A stretch of DNA of 64,000 nucleotides from NCBI GenBank assembly GCA_964460305.1, contig CAYWRA010000001.1, positions 1 through 64,000 on the forward strand. The letters run 5' to 3'. Origin of the DNA: JAPLCX01 sp964460305. GTDB lineage: Bacteria > Auribacterota > Tritonobacteria > UBA1439. The first letter of the stretch is position 1; every line of letters begins with the position of its first letter. Shown piece after piece: positions 50,258 to 58,131 of the stretch. The notes below the pieces were generated by a model. The model was not told the DNA's origin and searched no databases. It was given only the letters and a program-made list of their open reading frames with translations. A program made the translations under genes and the position numbers.

Positions 50258-51316
50258 ATGATAATGAGGGGCCAAAACGAAGTGCTGGTGGTTGACGATG
50301 AACCCAGCGTGCGGGATATTGTAGCACGCGGCCTGGGTTTCAACGGGTTCACGTGTGCCTCGGCCTCGAGTTCGAATGAAGCGCTTTCTCTGATCGAGGC
50401 GCACCCCCCGGCGGTGGTTATCAGCGACATCAACATGCCGGGCCATAGCGGGTTCTGGCTCCTACAGCAGATCAAGAGCCGCTGGCCGGACACCTCGGTC
50501 ATCATGCTCACCGCGGTTGACGATACGCAGAGCGCGGTAAACTGCCTTACCCAGGGGGCCGACGATTACATCGTCAAGCCGATCAACCTCAAGGAACTCG
50601 CCTTTTCGGTGTCCAAGGCCCTGGAAAAGCGCCGCTTGATCATCGAGAACAAGGAGTACCAGCGCAATCTCGAGATCCTCGTCGAGGAGCGGACCAACGA
50701 TCTGAGGAAGACGCTCCAGCAACTCAAACATTCCTACGACATGACCCTGCAGGCGCTGGTGGCATCACTCGATGCGAGGGAACATCAGACGGGCAATCAC
50801 TCCCAGCGGGTAAGCATGTACGCCATCCTTCTGGCGAAGGAGATGGGTAGCTCCGGGAAGGCCCTGGACGCAATCTCGAAGGGCGCGATGCTGCACGATA
50901 TCGGGAAGATCGGCATCCCCGATAAGATTTTGTTAAAACCGGGAAAGCTCACGCCGGAAGAATGGGGCCTCATGCGTCAGCACCCCGAGATCGGTTATGA
51001 TATTCTGAAAGGCATAGATTTTCTGGAGCCATCCTTGAGCATTGTGCTCAACCACCACGAGCGGTTTGACGGCAATGGGTATCCGAGAGGACTTAAAGGG
51101 AGCGACATCCCATTGGGCGCAAGGGTATTCTCCATCGTGGACACGTTCGACACCATGACCACCCACCGCCCCTATCGCAAGGCGGTTTCACTCGAAGAGG
51201 CGTTCGAAGAGGTCAGGCGCTGCGCGGGCAGCCAGTTCGATCCCGACATCGTCGCCTGTTTCACGCGTATTCCAGATCAGCAATGGCAGCATATTAGGCG
51301 GTTTACCCTTGACTAG
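50258..51316 (+). CDS. Response regulator with HD-GYP phosphodiesterase domain
   Basis: RpfG-type protein of 352 residues that would degrade cyclic di-GMP under phospho-relay control. The receiver domain begins EVLVVDDEPSVRDIVARGL, with phosphoacceptor Asp57 (ISDINMPG) and Lys in IVKPINLKE. After a short coiled coil comes the HD-GYP domain: MLHDIGKIGIPD (His213-Asp214) and HHERFDGNGYPRGLKG (GYP 274-276). All metal ligands seem kept. No adjacent histidine kinase. Adjacent glycan genes are a plausible but unproven target of c-di-GMP control. Confidence 0.94.
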   Translation: MIMRGQNEVLVVDDEPSVRDIVARGLGFNGFTCASASSSNEALSLIEAHPPAVVISDINMPGHSGFWLLQQIKSRWPDTSVIMLTAVDDTQSAVNCLTQGADDYIVKPINLKELAFSVSKALEKRRLIIENKEYQRNLEILVEERTNDLRKTLQQLKHSYDMTLQALVASLDAREHQTGNHSQRVSMYAILLAKEMGSSGKALDAISKGAMLHDIGKIGIPDKILLKPGKLTPEEWGLMRQHPEIGYDILKGIDFLEPSLSIVLNHHERFDGNGYPRGLKGSDIPLGARVFSIVDTFDTMTTHRPYRKAVSLEEAFEEVRRCAGSQFDPDIVACFTRIPDQQWQHIRRFTLD

Positions 51317-51362
51317 CGGGCGGCCCCGCCCTCATCGCGCCCGCCGCTGAAAGGAACTCCCG

Positions 51363-51575
51363 ATGGCGGAGTGCACGTATGAACGCACGATGGCATTGTG
51401 CAACTGTACCTATGAGCCGTGCGGCAAGAAGGGAAAATGCTGCGAATGTTTGCGAAGCCACCTGAAGGCCGGAGAGTTCCCCGCGTGCGTGTTCCCGGCT
51501 GACGTGGAGAAGACCTTCGACCGCAGCATCGAGCGGTTCATAAAAACCTACCAGCAGCGGGGAGGCTGGTGGTAG
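51363..51575 (+). CDS. Small cysteine-rich protein (DUF6485-like)
   Basis: 70 residues with eight cysteines: CNCTYEPCGKKGKCCECLRS, then FPACVFP, and a helical C-terminus (VEKTFDRSIERFIKTYQQRG). The pattern resembles DUF6485, a small protein of unknown function in anaerobes, probably metal-binding. AAAGGAACTCCCG precedes the ATG. It lies directly upstream of a radical-SAM enzyme, after about 100 nt containing AAGGATTAAG / CTTAATCCTT inverted words (51597-51660). Confidence 0.75.
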   Translation: MAECTYERTMALCNCTYEPCGKKGKCCECLRSHLKAGEFPACVFPADVEKTFDRSIERFIKTYQQRGGWW

Positions 51576-51674
51576 GGGCTGGGTAGGTACTGGAGTAATA
51601 AGGATTAAGTGGTAAGGATTAAGCGAGAGACAGTTTTTTTCTTAATCCTTAATCCTGTCCTCTGGTGTAAGCAG

Positions 51675-53396
51675 ATGCGAACAAAAGTCGTTTTAATACA
51701 ACCTCCTTTCCCCGCCAATGAGAGACATAAGAAGGTGATGCCATTGGGGTTGGCATACCTTGCGGCCTATCTGCGGCGTCATCTTCCCGAGGTTGAGATC
51801 GCCATCATCGATGCCCAGGCGGCAAACCTGCCTCTCAGCGCGATCCTCGATCGCATCGGCGCATCCCATGACCCGGAGTCGCTCATGATTGTGGGCGTTA
51901 CGGTCTGGACGCTGCAGGCGCCGTTTGCGCACGAGCTTTCGTCGCAGATCAAGAAGAGATGGCCCGGCGCCGTAGTGGTCCATGGCGGAATACATGCCAG
52001 CATCTACCCCGAGGAATCACTGCGTTTTGCGGACTATTGCATCGTGCGCGAGGGAGAGGCGGCGTTCACGGAGCTCGTCTCGGCGCTGGGGAGTGGGGGT
52101 GACGCGGCCGGAGTGAGGGGGTGCGCCCGGAAGGACGGGGAGCGCGCCGTTGTAAATCCCCCGCGGGGATTCATCGAGGATCTCGATTCCCTGCCGTTCC
52201 CGGCATGGGACAAGCTGGACATGGGGCTGTACAATACGCCACTCCATATCGTGGGTGGGCCCCGCGTTCCGGTCATAGGCTCGCGCGGCTGTCCGTATAA
52301 TTGCATTTATTGCGGTTCGCCGTTTATGTGGCAGAGGAAACTGCGCTGGCGGTCGCCGGCGAACGTCGTCGCCGAGATGGGAGAGATCGTCAGGCGGTAT
52401 CGGATCCCCCAGTTTCACTTCTGGGATGATAACCTGATGCTCGCGCGGGACTACATCGAGGGGTTGTGCGAGGGAATACTCAGTAACAATCTCTCGATAC
52501 GGTGGACCGGCCTCACGAGGCCGTCGCACGTCATCGAGCACGCGGACCTGATGCCGTTGCTGAAGCGCTCGGGCTGCATCGGCCTTGAGATCGGGATCGA
52601 AAGCGCCAACCCGCGCACGTTCGAGGAGATCGGCAAGAGCGAGGATCTCGATCAGATTACAAAAGTGGCCGAGCTGCACAAGCGACATGGCATGTATCCG
52701 ATGTTTACCTATATGGCGTTCAATCCCGGTGAGACGATATATGGTTACTGGCTGCAGGCGAGGTTTATTGATAAAATTCTCGATGGGCTTCCGGTCGCGG
52801 AACATTTTCATCAGACGAAATTGCCGCTCTACATCGGCCAGTTCTGCACGCCGCATCCCGGGACCGTTCTTTTCCGCGACGCATCGAGCAAGGGCGTTAT
52901 TTTGGCGAAGGGTTGGGGTGATTACTACCACCACCAGATAAATTTCATACCCTACAGCCTCCTGGACGACGTACCGTTGAAATTGAAACGGCGATTGGAC
53001 GATGTGTGCTATGCGCTGCTCAATTACCTGATCCAGGTGGCGCTATGGGAGGATTTCAACTGCGCGCGCCCCGAGAGCGGGCAGCGTGAAGAGCTCCGCC
53101 GCTTCAGGCGTTTTGCCGGCGCTTTTTACGGCATGTGCCGTGGGCGCCGGTCCGTCAGGCAGATCGCGCTCGCCCTCGCGCAAAAACTTAAGCTTGCGGA
53201 GAGCGAGAGCCTGCGCTTTTCCGCCTTTCTTGCATACGTGCTGGCGCAGATGGGATTGATCCGGTCGGCGAGGGATGAAGAGAGCGTGGCTATACGGGAA
53301 CGGCACATCGCCGACTTGACGAACGTGCCACCGGCGCTCGCGCCAGCGGAGGGCCGGTTGTGGCTAGACAGGCTGTTGGCCTGGATCGTTCGTTGA
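51675..53396 (+). CDS. B12-binding-type radical SAM protein with PqqD-like C-terminal segment
   Basis: 573 residues. A Rossmann-type cobalamin-binding-like N-terminal domain (VVLIQPPFPANER; VVVHGGIHASIYPEESLRFA), then a radical SAM core with Cys206, 210, 213 (SRGCPYNCIYCGSPF) and FHFWDDNLM. The N-terminal domain lacks an obvious DxHxxG cobalamin motif. Residues about 479-530 (MCRGRRSVRQIALALAQKLK, then FLAYVLAQMGLI) read like a PqqD-type winged helix. The ATG at 51675 (MRTKVVLIQPPFP) is chosen over a longer frame. Substrate unknown; first enzyme of the accessory region. Confidence 0.88.
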   Translation: MRTKVVLIQPPFPANERHKKVMPLGLAYLAAYLRRHLPEVEIAIIDAQAANLPLSAILDRIGASHDPESLMIVGVTVWTLQAPFAHELSSQIKKRWPGAVVVHGGIHASIYPEESLRFADYCIVREGEAAFTELVSALGSGGDAAGVRGCARKDGERAVVNPPRGFIEDLDSLPFPAWDKLDMGLYNTPLHIVGGPRVPVIGSRGCPYNCIYCGSPFMWQRKLRWRSPANVVAEMGEIVRRYRIPQFHFWDDNLMLARDYIEGLCEGILSNNLSIRWTGLTRPSHVIEHADLMPLLKRSGCIGLEIGIESANPRTFEEIGKSEDLDQITKVAELHKRHGMYPMFTYMAFNPGETIYGYWLQARFIDKILDGLPVAEHFHQTKLPLYIGQFCTPHPGTVLFRDASSKGVILAKGWGDYYHHQINFIPYSLLDDVPLKLKRRLDDVCYALLNYLIQVALWEDFNCARPESGQREELRRFRRFAGAFYGMCRGRRSVRQIALALAQKLKLAESESLRFSAFLAYVLAQMGLIRSARDEESVAIRERHIADLTNVPPALAPAEGRLWLDRLLAWIVR

Positions 53397-53423
53397 GGAA
53401 GAATAAGGAACCGCTGAGAGTAC

Positions 53424-53514
53424 ATGACAAATGTCAAATGACAAAACATAATAAGTCTTTGCCTTGTGGTCACTTGTAATCCATTTGTCATTTGTACTTT
53501 GGCATTTGTCATTC
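53424..53514 (+). repeat. ATTTGTC-family dispersed repeat, second full copy
   Basis: Same word order as 2838-2935: AATGTCAAATGACAAAACA, TTTGCC..TG.GGTC, TTGTAATCCATTTGTCATTT, ACTTTGGCATTTGTCATT. Lies just upstream of the permease start. Confidence 0.85.
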
Positions 53515-53530
53515 ATAATACGAGGTGCCG

Positions 53531-54346
53531 ATGTTCAAACGACTGAGATACGTATTCTCGTGCTACGGAGAGCTGATTTCAAACCTTGCGGTTAAAAATC
53601 TCAAGGTGCAATACAAACATGCGATGCTGGGGTTCCTCTGGTCGCTGTTCATCCCGCTCGCGTTGATGGTTGTATTCTGGTTCGTCTTCGGTTTTTTGTT
53701 CAACCGGGGAGTGGGGCCGCTCTTTCTCATCTGCGCGCTCTTCCCCTGGACCTTCATGCAGATGAGCATTACGGGGGCGACCACGTCGATCGTGGACAGC
53801 CGCGACATCATACGGAAGGTCTATTTCCCGAAAGAGATCATCCCATTTTCGATCGTCGCTTCCAATTGCTTCAATTTTATGATCGCGTTGCTGCTTATGG
53901 TCGCCGGCGTAGTGGTAAAACGCATATGGGCGGGGGAGACGGAGATGATTACGATCGCTTATCTCTACCTGCCGCTCCTGCTCTGCCTCACCATATTGCT
54001 CGCGGCGGGCGTGGGGCTTCTGACCTCCTGCGCGCAGGTTTTTTTCCGGGACGTGCGTTATCTCGTAGAGATCGGCCTGCTCGTATGGTTCTATTTCTCG
54101 CCCGTCTTCTATCAGATCTCGATGGTGAAGCAGTACAGCAGTAAGGTATTCCTGATCTACATGCTGAATCCGATGGCCGGTCTGATTACCCTCTACCGCG
54201 GAGTATTCCAGATCGGCGATCCGTTCAGCTGGTATATTTCGCCGGTCTACCTCATCGCAACGACGACGGCGAGCATCCTGATCGTTTTTATCGTGGGGTA
54301 CGGCCTGTTTATCTGGAAGGAGCGGGAGTTCGTAGATCTTGTTTGA
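53531..54346 (+). CDS. ABC-2-type polysaccharide export permease (Wzm/TagG-like)
   Basis: Inner-membrane permease of a glycan exporter, 271 residues with six hydrophobic segments. SNLAVKNLKVQYKHAMLGFL is the amphipathic N-terminus typical of O-antigen and teichoic-acid permeases; FLWSLFIPLALMVVFWFVFG is the first helix pair, RDIIRKVYFPKEIIPFSIV a conserved cytoplasmic loop, and FFRDVRYLVEIGLLVWFYFS and LNPMAGLITLYRGVF are C-terminal motifs. The ATP-binding partner is encoded next. The exported glycan is unknown. Confidence 0.93.
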   Translation: MFKRLRYVFSCYGELISNLAVKNLKVQYKHAMLGFLWSLFIPLALMVVFWFVFGFLFNRGVGPLFLICALFPWTFMQMSITGATTSIVDSRDIIRKVYFPKEIIPFSIVASNCFNFMIALLLMVAGVVVKRIWAGETEMITIAYLYLPLLLCLTILLAAGVGLLTSCAQVFFRDVRYLVEIGLLVWFYFSPVFYQISMVKQYSSKVFLIYMLNPMAGLITLYRGVFQIGDPFSWYISPVYLIATTTASILIVFIVGYGLFIWKEREFVDLV

Positions 54347-54654
54347 AGAGTATTCAGGGTCAAACCTTTACTCTTTACTAAAGAGGACACATAGAGAAGG
54401 CGCTCCACAAGGTGGTCCCTTTGGGAGAGGTCACTGGGGAATAAGATTCTCACAAAGAGTAAAAAAGGGGAAAGAGGAAAGGGGATATTATAAGGGGCTC
54501 TGACTACAGTTTTGCTGTGGTAATGCTCCCCTGAAAGGGCCCCTTGGAGGCGTGCCCTCAGTGATTATTCCTCCGTGTCCTATGTGGTTGTACATTGATA
54601 TTGGGATTTGGGATTTACCAAGGGGATTGGGCTTTTCGTATCGGCGGTTGATGG
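54347..54654 (+). repeat. 308-nt intergenic repeat mosaic between permease and ATPase genes
   Basis: AAGAGGACACATAGAGAAGG, ACAAGGTGGTCCCTTTGGGA, TCTCACAAAGAGTAAAAAAGG, GGGGATATTATAAGGGG (shared with about 33280), CCTGAAAGGGCCCCTTGGAG, CTCAGTGATTATTCCTCCG, TGTGGTTGTACATTGATATT, GGGATTTGGGATTT (54596-54617). Module order repeats that at 33150-33355 and 18895-19158. Confidence 0.8.
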
Positions 54655-56982
54655 ATGGATCAGGCTATGAAGACAATGGATGGAACTGCAATCAGGCTTC
54701 AGGGGATGAGCAAGCATTACAGGGTCTATTTCGAAAAGCCGGCCCTGGTGCGGAGCCTCTTTCCATTCCTCTTCTCAGGGACGGGACACCATGAATTCTG
54801 GGCGCTGAGGGACGTCGATCTGGAGATCAAGAAGGGGGAGTGCATCGGCATTATCGGCCCCAATGGGGCGGGGAAATCGACGATCCTGAGCGTCCTGGCC
54901 GGCATTGCGGACCCCACCATCGGCTCGGTGCGGATCGACGGGAAGATATCGGCGCTCCTCTCCCTGGGTGCGGGATTCCAGCCGGAGCTCACGGGTAGAG
55001 AGAACATCTACCTCAACGCGGCGATCCTCGGCATGAAGCGGAGGCAGGTTGACGAGCTCATCGACAAGATCGTGGATTACGCCGGGATCGGCGAGTTCAT
55101 CGATGCCAAGCTCAGCACGTATTCGGCCGGCATGAACATGCGCCTCGGCTTTGCCATCGCGGTGAACGTACCCTTCGACATTCTTCTCATCGACGAGATT
55201 CTCGCGGTGGGGGACATGGCGTTCCAGCAAAAATGCTTCAAGACGATGCGGGAATTCACGGATGACGAGGGGAAAACGATCGTTTTCGTGTCACATGACA
55301 TCGGCAGGATCGAGGAGATCTGTAGCCGGGCGGTTTGGCTGGAAAGGGGCGCTATAGAGGAGGTGGATTCGGCCGAGGTCGTGGTGAGAAAATATCGGCA
55401 TCGGTACAGGCACAAGTTCGATCTTTTCGACCTTGGGCTCAAGAAGAAACAAAAGGAATACACGGCCGAGATCGACGTAGATGCCGGGCAGGTGCTGCGG
55501 CGGATACCCGANNNNNNNNNNGGCGCCAACGTGGACTGGGTCGAGGAGGGAGCGCTTATATGGGACGGCGCGCGAGGAGAATTGAGTCAATCCCTGCTCC
55601 GCACCCTCCTCCCGTACCGGTTTACCATCATGCGCTACCCCGGCGGGCAGAGCGCCGACCATTTTCACTGGCGGGAGGCGATCGGCGAGGTGCGGAAACC
55701 GCAGATCAACGGGCACAACGGGCTCTCTCACCATCCTTACTTCGGCCCCGATGAATTCGTAAAGTTCTGTCAAGCCCTCTCCGCCTCTCCCCTCATCACC
55801 CTCAATCTGGGTTCCGGGACGGCGGAGGAGGCGCTTGGATGGGCGCGGTACATGCGCGAGAAGGGTGTAGACGTCCCTTACTGGGAGCTCGGCCATGAGC
55901 TCTACTATGACGACTATCACAATCTCGGGCGCGATTTTCCAATGAAGCCGGAAGATTATGCGGCTAGGAGCCTGAAGGTCGCCCGGGGGTTGAAGGAGAT
56001 CTCCCCCGACTCGAAGATCATGTTCATCGGCTGTAAGGATACGGGCGCGTTTTCCCGCTATCGGTACGCTTACTGGAACGAGGCCGTGCTGCGGACCTGC
56101 GGGGACTATATCGATTACCTCTCGATCCACAATGCGACCGTCCCTATCATGAACATTACGCCGGCCTACGCGTTCCCCGAACTCGAAGATACGGCACGGG
56201 CATTGCTAGCCGCTCCGCTTTATGTGGAGGACAACCTGAATAAAGTCGTCTCCGAGATCGCGGGGCTCCCCCGATCCGCCGACATCAAGATAGCGGTGAC
56301 CGACTACAGCGCGATGTTCACCGATATCCCTCACGTCGTACATGGAACACATACGGTGGAGGGGCGGCCCGAGGCGAGTATCGAGTGGGAGAGGAATACC
56401 TATTGCGCGAGCGCGTTGTTTGAAGCGATGCTCCTGAATCTTTTTATCCGGCGGAGCGAGGTCGAGGTTGCATGCCGTTTCTCACTCCTCAGCCGGATAT
56501 ATTCGGCCATTTACCGCTATGCGGACGGGAGATGGATAGCGACCCCGCAGGCGTTCGTCCATACGCTGTACAATCGGTTGGCGGGGCATCTGCTTGTCCA
56601 ATCGTCGGCATCGGTCGACAGCTTTGACTCTCCCGCCATCGGAATCATCCCCGCCCAGAAGGGGGTGTCTTTGCTTGACTGCCTGGCCGCTAAAACAAGG
56701 GACGGTTCCAAGCTCCTCCTCTACATCGTGAATCGGAACATCGAGAGCGGAGTGCGCGCCGCGATTCATATAAAGGGATTCGCCCCGAAGCAGGCGACCG
56801 TTAAAACCATTGAATCCCCGCAGTTTTATTCTCGCACCACCCAGGCTTCGTCGAACGTGAGCCTGCAGGAACGCACGGTTCCAACTTCGAGCCTCATGGA
56901 ATCCGACAAGGGCCCTATACGGATCGATCTCCCCAGGCATTCGCTTATGCTCCTGGTTTTTGACAGAGAGGAGTGGCTCTGA
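54655..56982 (+). CDS. Wzt/TagH-type ABC transporter ATPase fused to a GH51-like glycosidase domain (spans assembly gap)
   Basis: One open frame of 775 codons including four unknown ones. Residues 1-250 are a polysaccharide-export ATPase: Walker A GPNGAGKST (68-76), signature TYSAGMNMRLGFA, Walker B ILLIDE (176-181), His214. After a linker, residues 271-775 resemble GH51 alpha-L-arabinofuranosidases: AEIDVDAGQVLRRIP, [gap], GANVDW, FTIMRYPGGQSADHFHW, GPDEFVKFCQALSAS, LNLGSGTAEEALGWARYM, YWELGHELYYDD (acid/base Glu415), KIAVTDYSAMF. The nucleophile position is Asp550 instead of Glu, and the GNE motif is GHE. No stop and no ATG, GTG or TTG in frame lies between residue 244 and the gap. Wzt proteins usually carry a glycan-binding domain here. 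Starts at 54667 and 54676 are also possible. Confidence 0.8.
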   Translation: MDQAMKTMDGTAIRLQGMSKHYRVYFEKPALVRSLFPFLFSGTGHHEFWALRDVDLEIKKGECIGIIGPNGAGKSTILSVLAGIADPTIGSVRIDGKISALLSLGAGFQPELTGRENIYLNAAILGMKRRQVDELIDKIVDYAGIGEFIDAKLSTYSAGMNMRLGFAIAVNVPFDILLIDEILAVGDMAFQQKCFKTMREFTDDEGKTIVFVSHDIGRIEEICSRAVWLERGAIEEVDSAEVVVRKYRHRYRHKFDLFDLGLKKKQKEYTAEIDVDAGQVLRRIPXXXXGANVDWVEEGALIWDGARGELSQSLLRTLLPYRFTIMRYPGGQSADHFHWREAIGEVRKPQINGHNGLSHHPYFGPDEFVKFCQALSASPLITLNLGSGTAEEALGWARYMREKGVDVPYWELGHELYYDDYHNLGRDFPMKPEDYAARSLKVARGLKEISPDSKIMFIGCKDTGAFSRYRYAYWNEAVLRTCGDYIDYLSIHNATVPIMNITPAYAFPELEDTARALLAAPLYVEDNLNKVVSEIAGLPRSADIKIAVTDYSAMFTDIPHVVHGTHTVEGRPEASIEWERNTYCASALFEAMLLNLFIRRSEVEVACRFSLLSRIYSAIYRYADGRWIATPQAFVHTLYNRLAGHLLVQSSASVDSFDSPAIGIIPAQKGVSLLDCLAAKTRDGSKLLLYIVNRNIESGVRAAIHIKGFAPKQATVKTIESPQFYSRTTQASSNVSLQERTVPTSSLMESDKGPIRIDLPRHSLMLLVFDREEWL
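55512..55521. other. Assembly gap (10 N)
   Basis: Ten undetermined bases inside the ABC-GH51 frame. With the flanking GA they make exactly four codons; GH51 enzymes as remembered (for example Thermotoga maritima) have four residues between the Ile-Ser/Pro and Gly of the first strand, so the gap length may be real rather than a placeholder. Confidence 0.95.
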
Positions 56983-56985
56983 TTT

Positions 56986-58113
56986 ATGAGCGTGCTCTTC
57001 ATGGGCTTAAGCGGCCACAGCTATCCTTACGTTCGGGTGCGCTGCTACGGTTTTGCCGGCGAACTGGCGAGGCACGGCGTGCGGACCTCCGTCATCTCCT
57101 TCCGCGATCACCTGAGCGGCGGGCTCACCGAGCTGGAGATGTGGGACAGAAGCGACGGCCGGAAGATCGCCATGAATGTAAGGGCGGCCGGGCGCATTTT
57201 GAGAGAGAGACCAAGCCTGTTTTACGTCCAGAAGATCCACTACAATGCGGCGGCGCCTTGCCTCCTCTCGCGATTGGGGATGGCGCCTTTCGTATTGGAT
57301 TATGACGATTGGGACGAGGGGATCGAGTGCCTCTTTAAGAGCCGGTGGCTCAACAGGTTTTTTTGGGGGCATGGGCGCTACGCGGACATTCTCAAGGCAA
57401 CGGCGGCGAGGGCGAGGGCCTGCATCGTTTCCTCGCGCTATCTGGAGGAACGGTTGACCGAATACAACAAGGCGGTGTGCCTGGTCCCGACGGGGGTTGA
57501 TACGGGGACGTTCGCACCGGGCCCTCGACGCGCGGAATTTCGGAAGGTCGTCTTCGGCTGGAGCGGCGTCGTCTGGGGAGAGATGATGTTCGAGAACGTG
57601 TCATTCATGCTGGAATGCTTCCGACGCACGGCGACGATGGGGGCGAACGTCGCTCTTAAGCTCGCCGGCGGCGGCCAGCTGATGCCGCGTGTGAAAGAGG
57701 TTATCTCACGGGATTATCGCGGACTGGACATAGCGGTGGCGGACTGGATTCCATACGAACGCATGCCTGAATTCCTCCGCGGCATCGACGTGGGCCTTCT
57801 CCCCCTGATCCGGAAAGGCGACCCCTGGGTGGAGGGGAAGAGCCCGACGAAATTCTTCGAGTACATGTCGATGGGTTTGCCAACCGTTGCGAGCCGCGTG
57901 GGCGAAATGAAACGGATTGTGTCGGACGGCGAGGATGGTTTCCTGGCCGAGGGCGAGGATGAGTTTACCGAAAAGATGAGCCGGCTCGCAGCCGATGTTG
58001 ACTTGAGGCAAAGCATGGGGTCCAGAGCGAGGAAGAAGGCGGTCGAGCAATATGATATAGGCATTCTGGGGAACCGCTTGTACGCTTTCTTGAACCGGGA
58101 GGGATTATGCTGA
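56986..58113 (+). CDS. Glycosyltransferase family 4 protein
   Basis: GT-B fold glycosyltransferase, 375 residues. N-terminal domain (MSVLFMGLSGHSYPYVRVRC) with acidic YDDWDEG; C-terminal nucleotide-sugar domain with VPTGVDTGTFAPG, LKLAGGGQLMPRV and the EX7E-type segment KSPTKFFEYMSMGLPTVASR. It starts 4 nt after the ATPase-GH51 stop, so it is probably co-transcribed. Donor and acceptor unknown. Confidence 0.9.
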   Translation: MSVLFMGLSGHSYPYVRVRCYGFAGELARHGVRTSVISFRDHLSGGLTELEMWDRSDGRKIAMNVRAAGRILRERPSLFYVQKIHYNAAAPCLLSRLGMAPFVLDYDDWDEGIECLFKSRWLNRFFWGHGRYADILKATAARARACIVSSRYLEERLTEYNKAVCLVPTGVDTGTFAPGPRRAEFRKVVFGWSGVVWGEMMFENVSFMLECFRRTATMGANVALKLAGGGQLMPRVKEVISRDYRGLDIAVADWIPYERMPEFLRGIDVGLLPLIRKGDPWVEGKSPTKFFEYMSMGLPTVASRVGEMKRIVSDGEDGFLAEGEDEFTEKMSRLAADVDLRQSMGSRARKKAVEQYDIGILGNRLYAFLNREGLC

Positions 58114-58131
58114 TGTTCGCAAAACCCGATC

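Noticed and set aside
55522..56982. Independent GH51 gene starting after the gap
   Set aside because: The first strand of the GH51 fold is encoded before the gap and no start codon is in frame there, so an in-frame fusion explains the data better; still needs gap closure.
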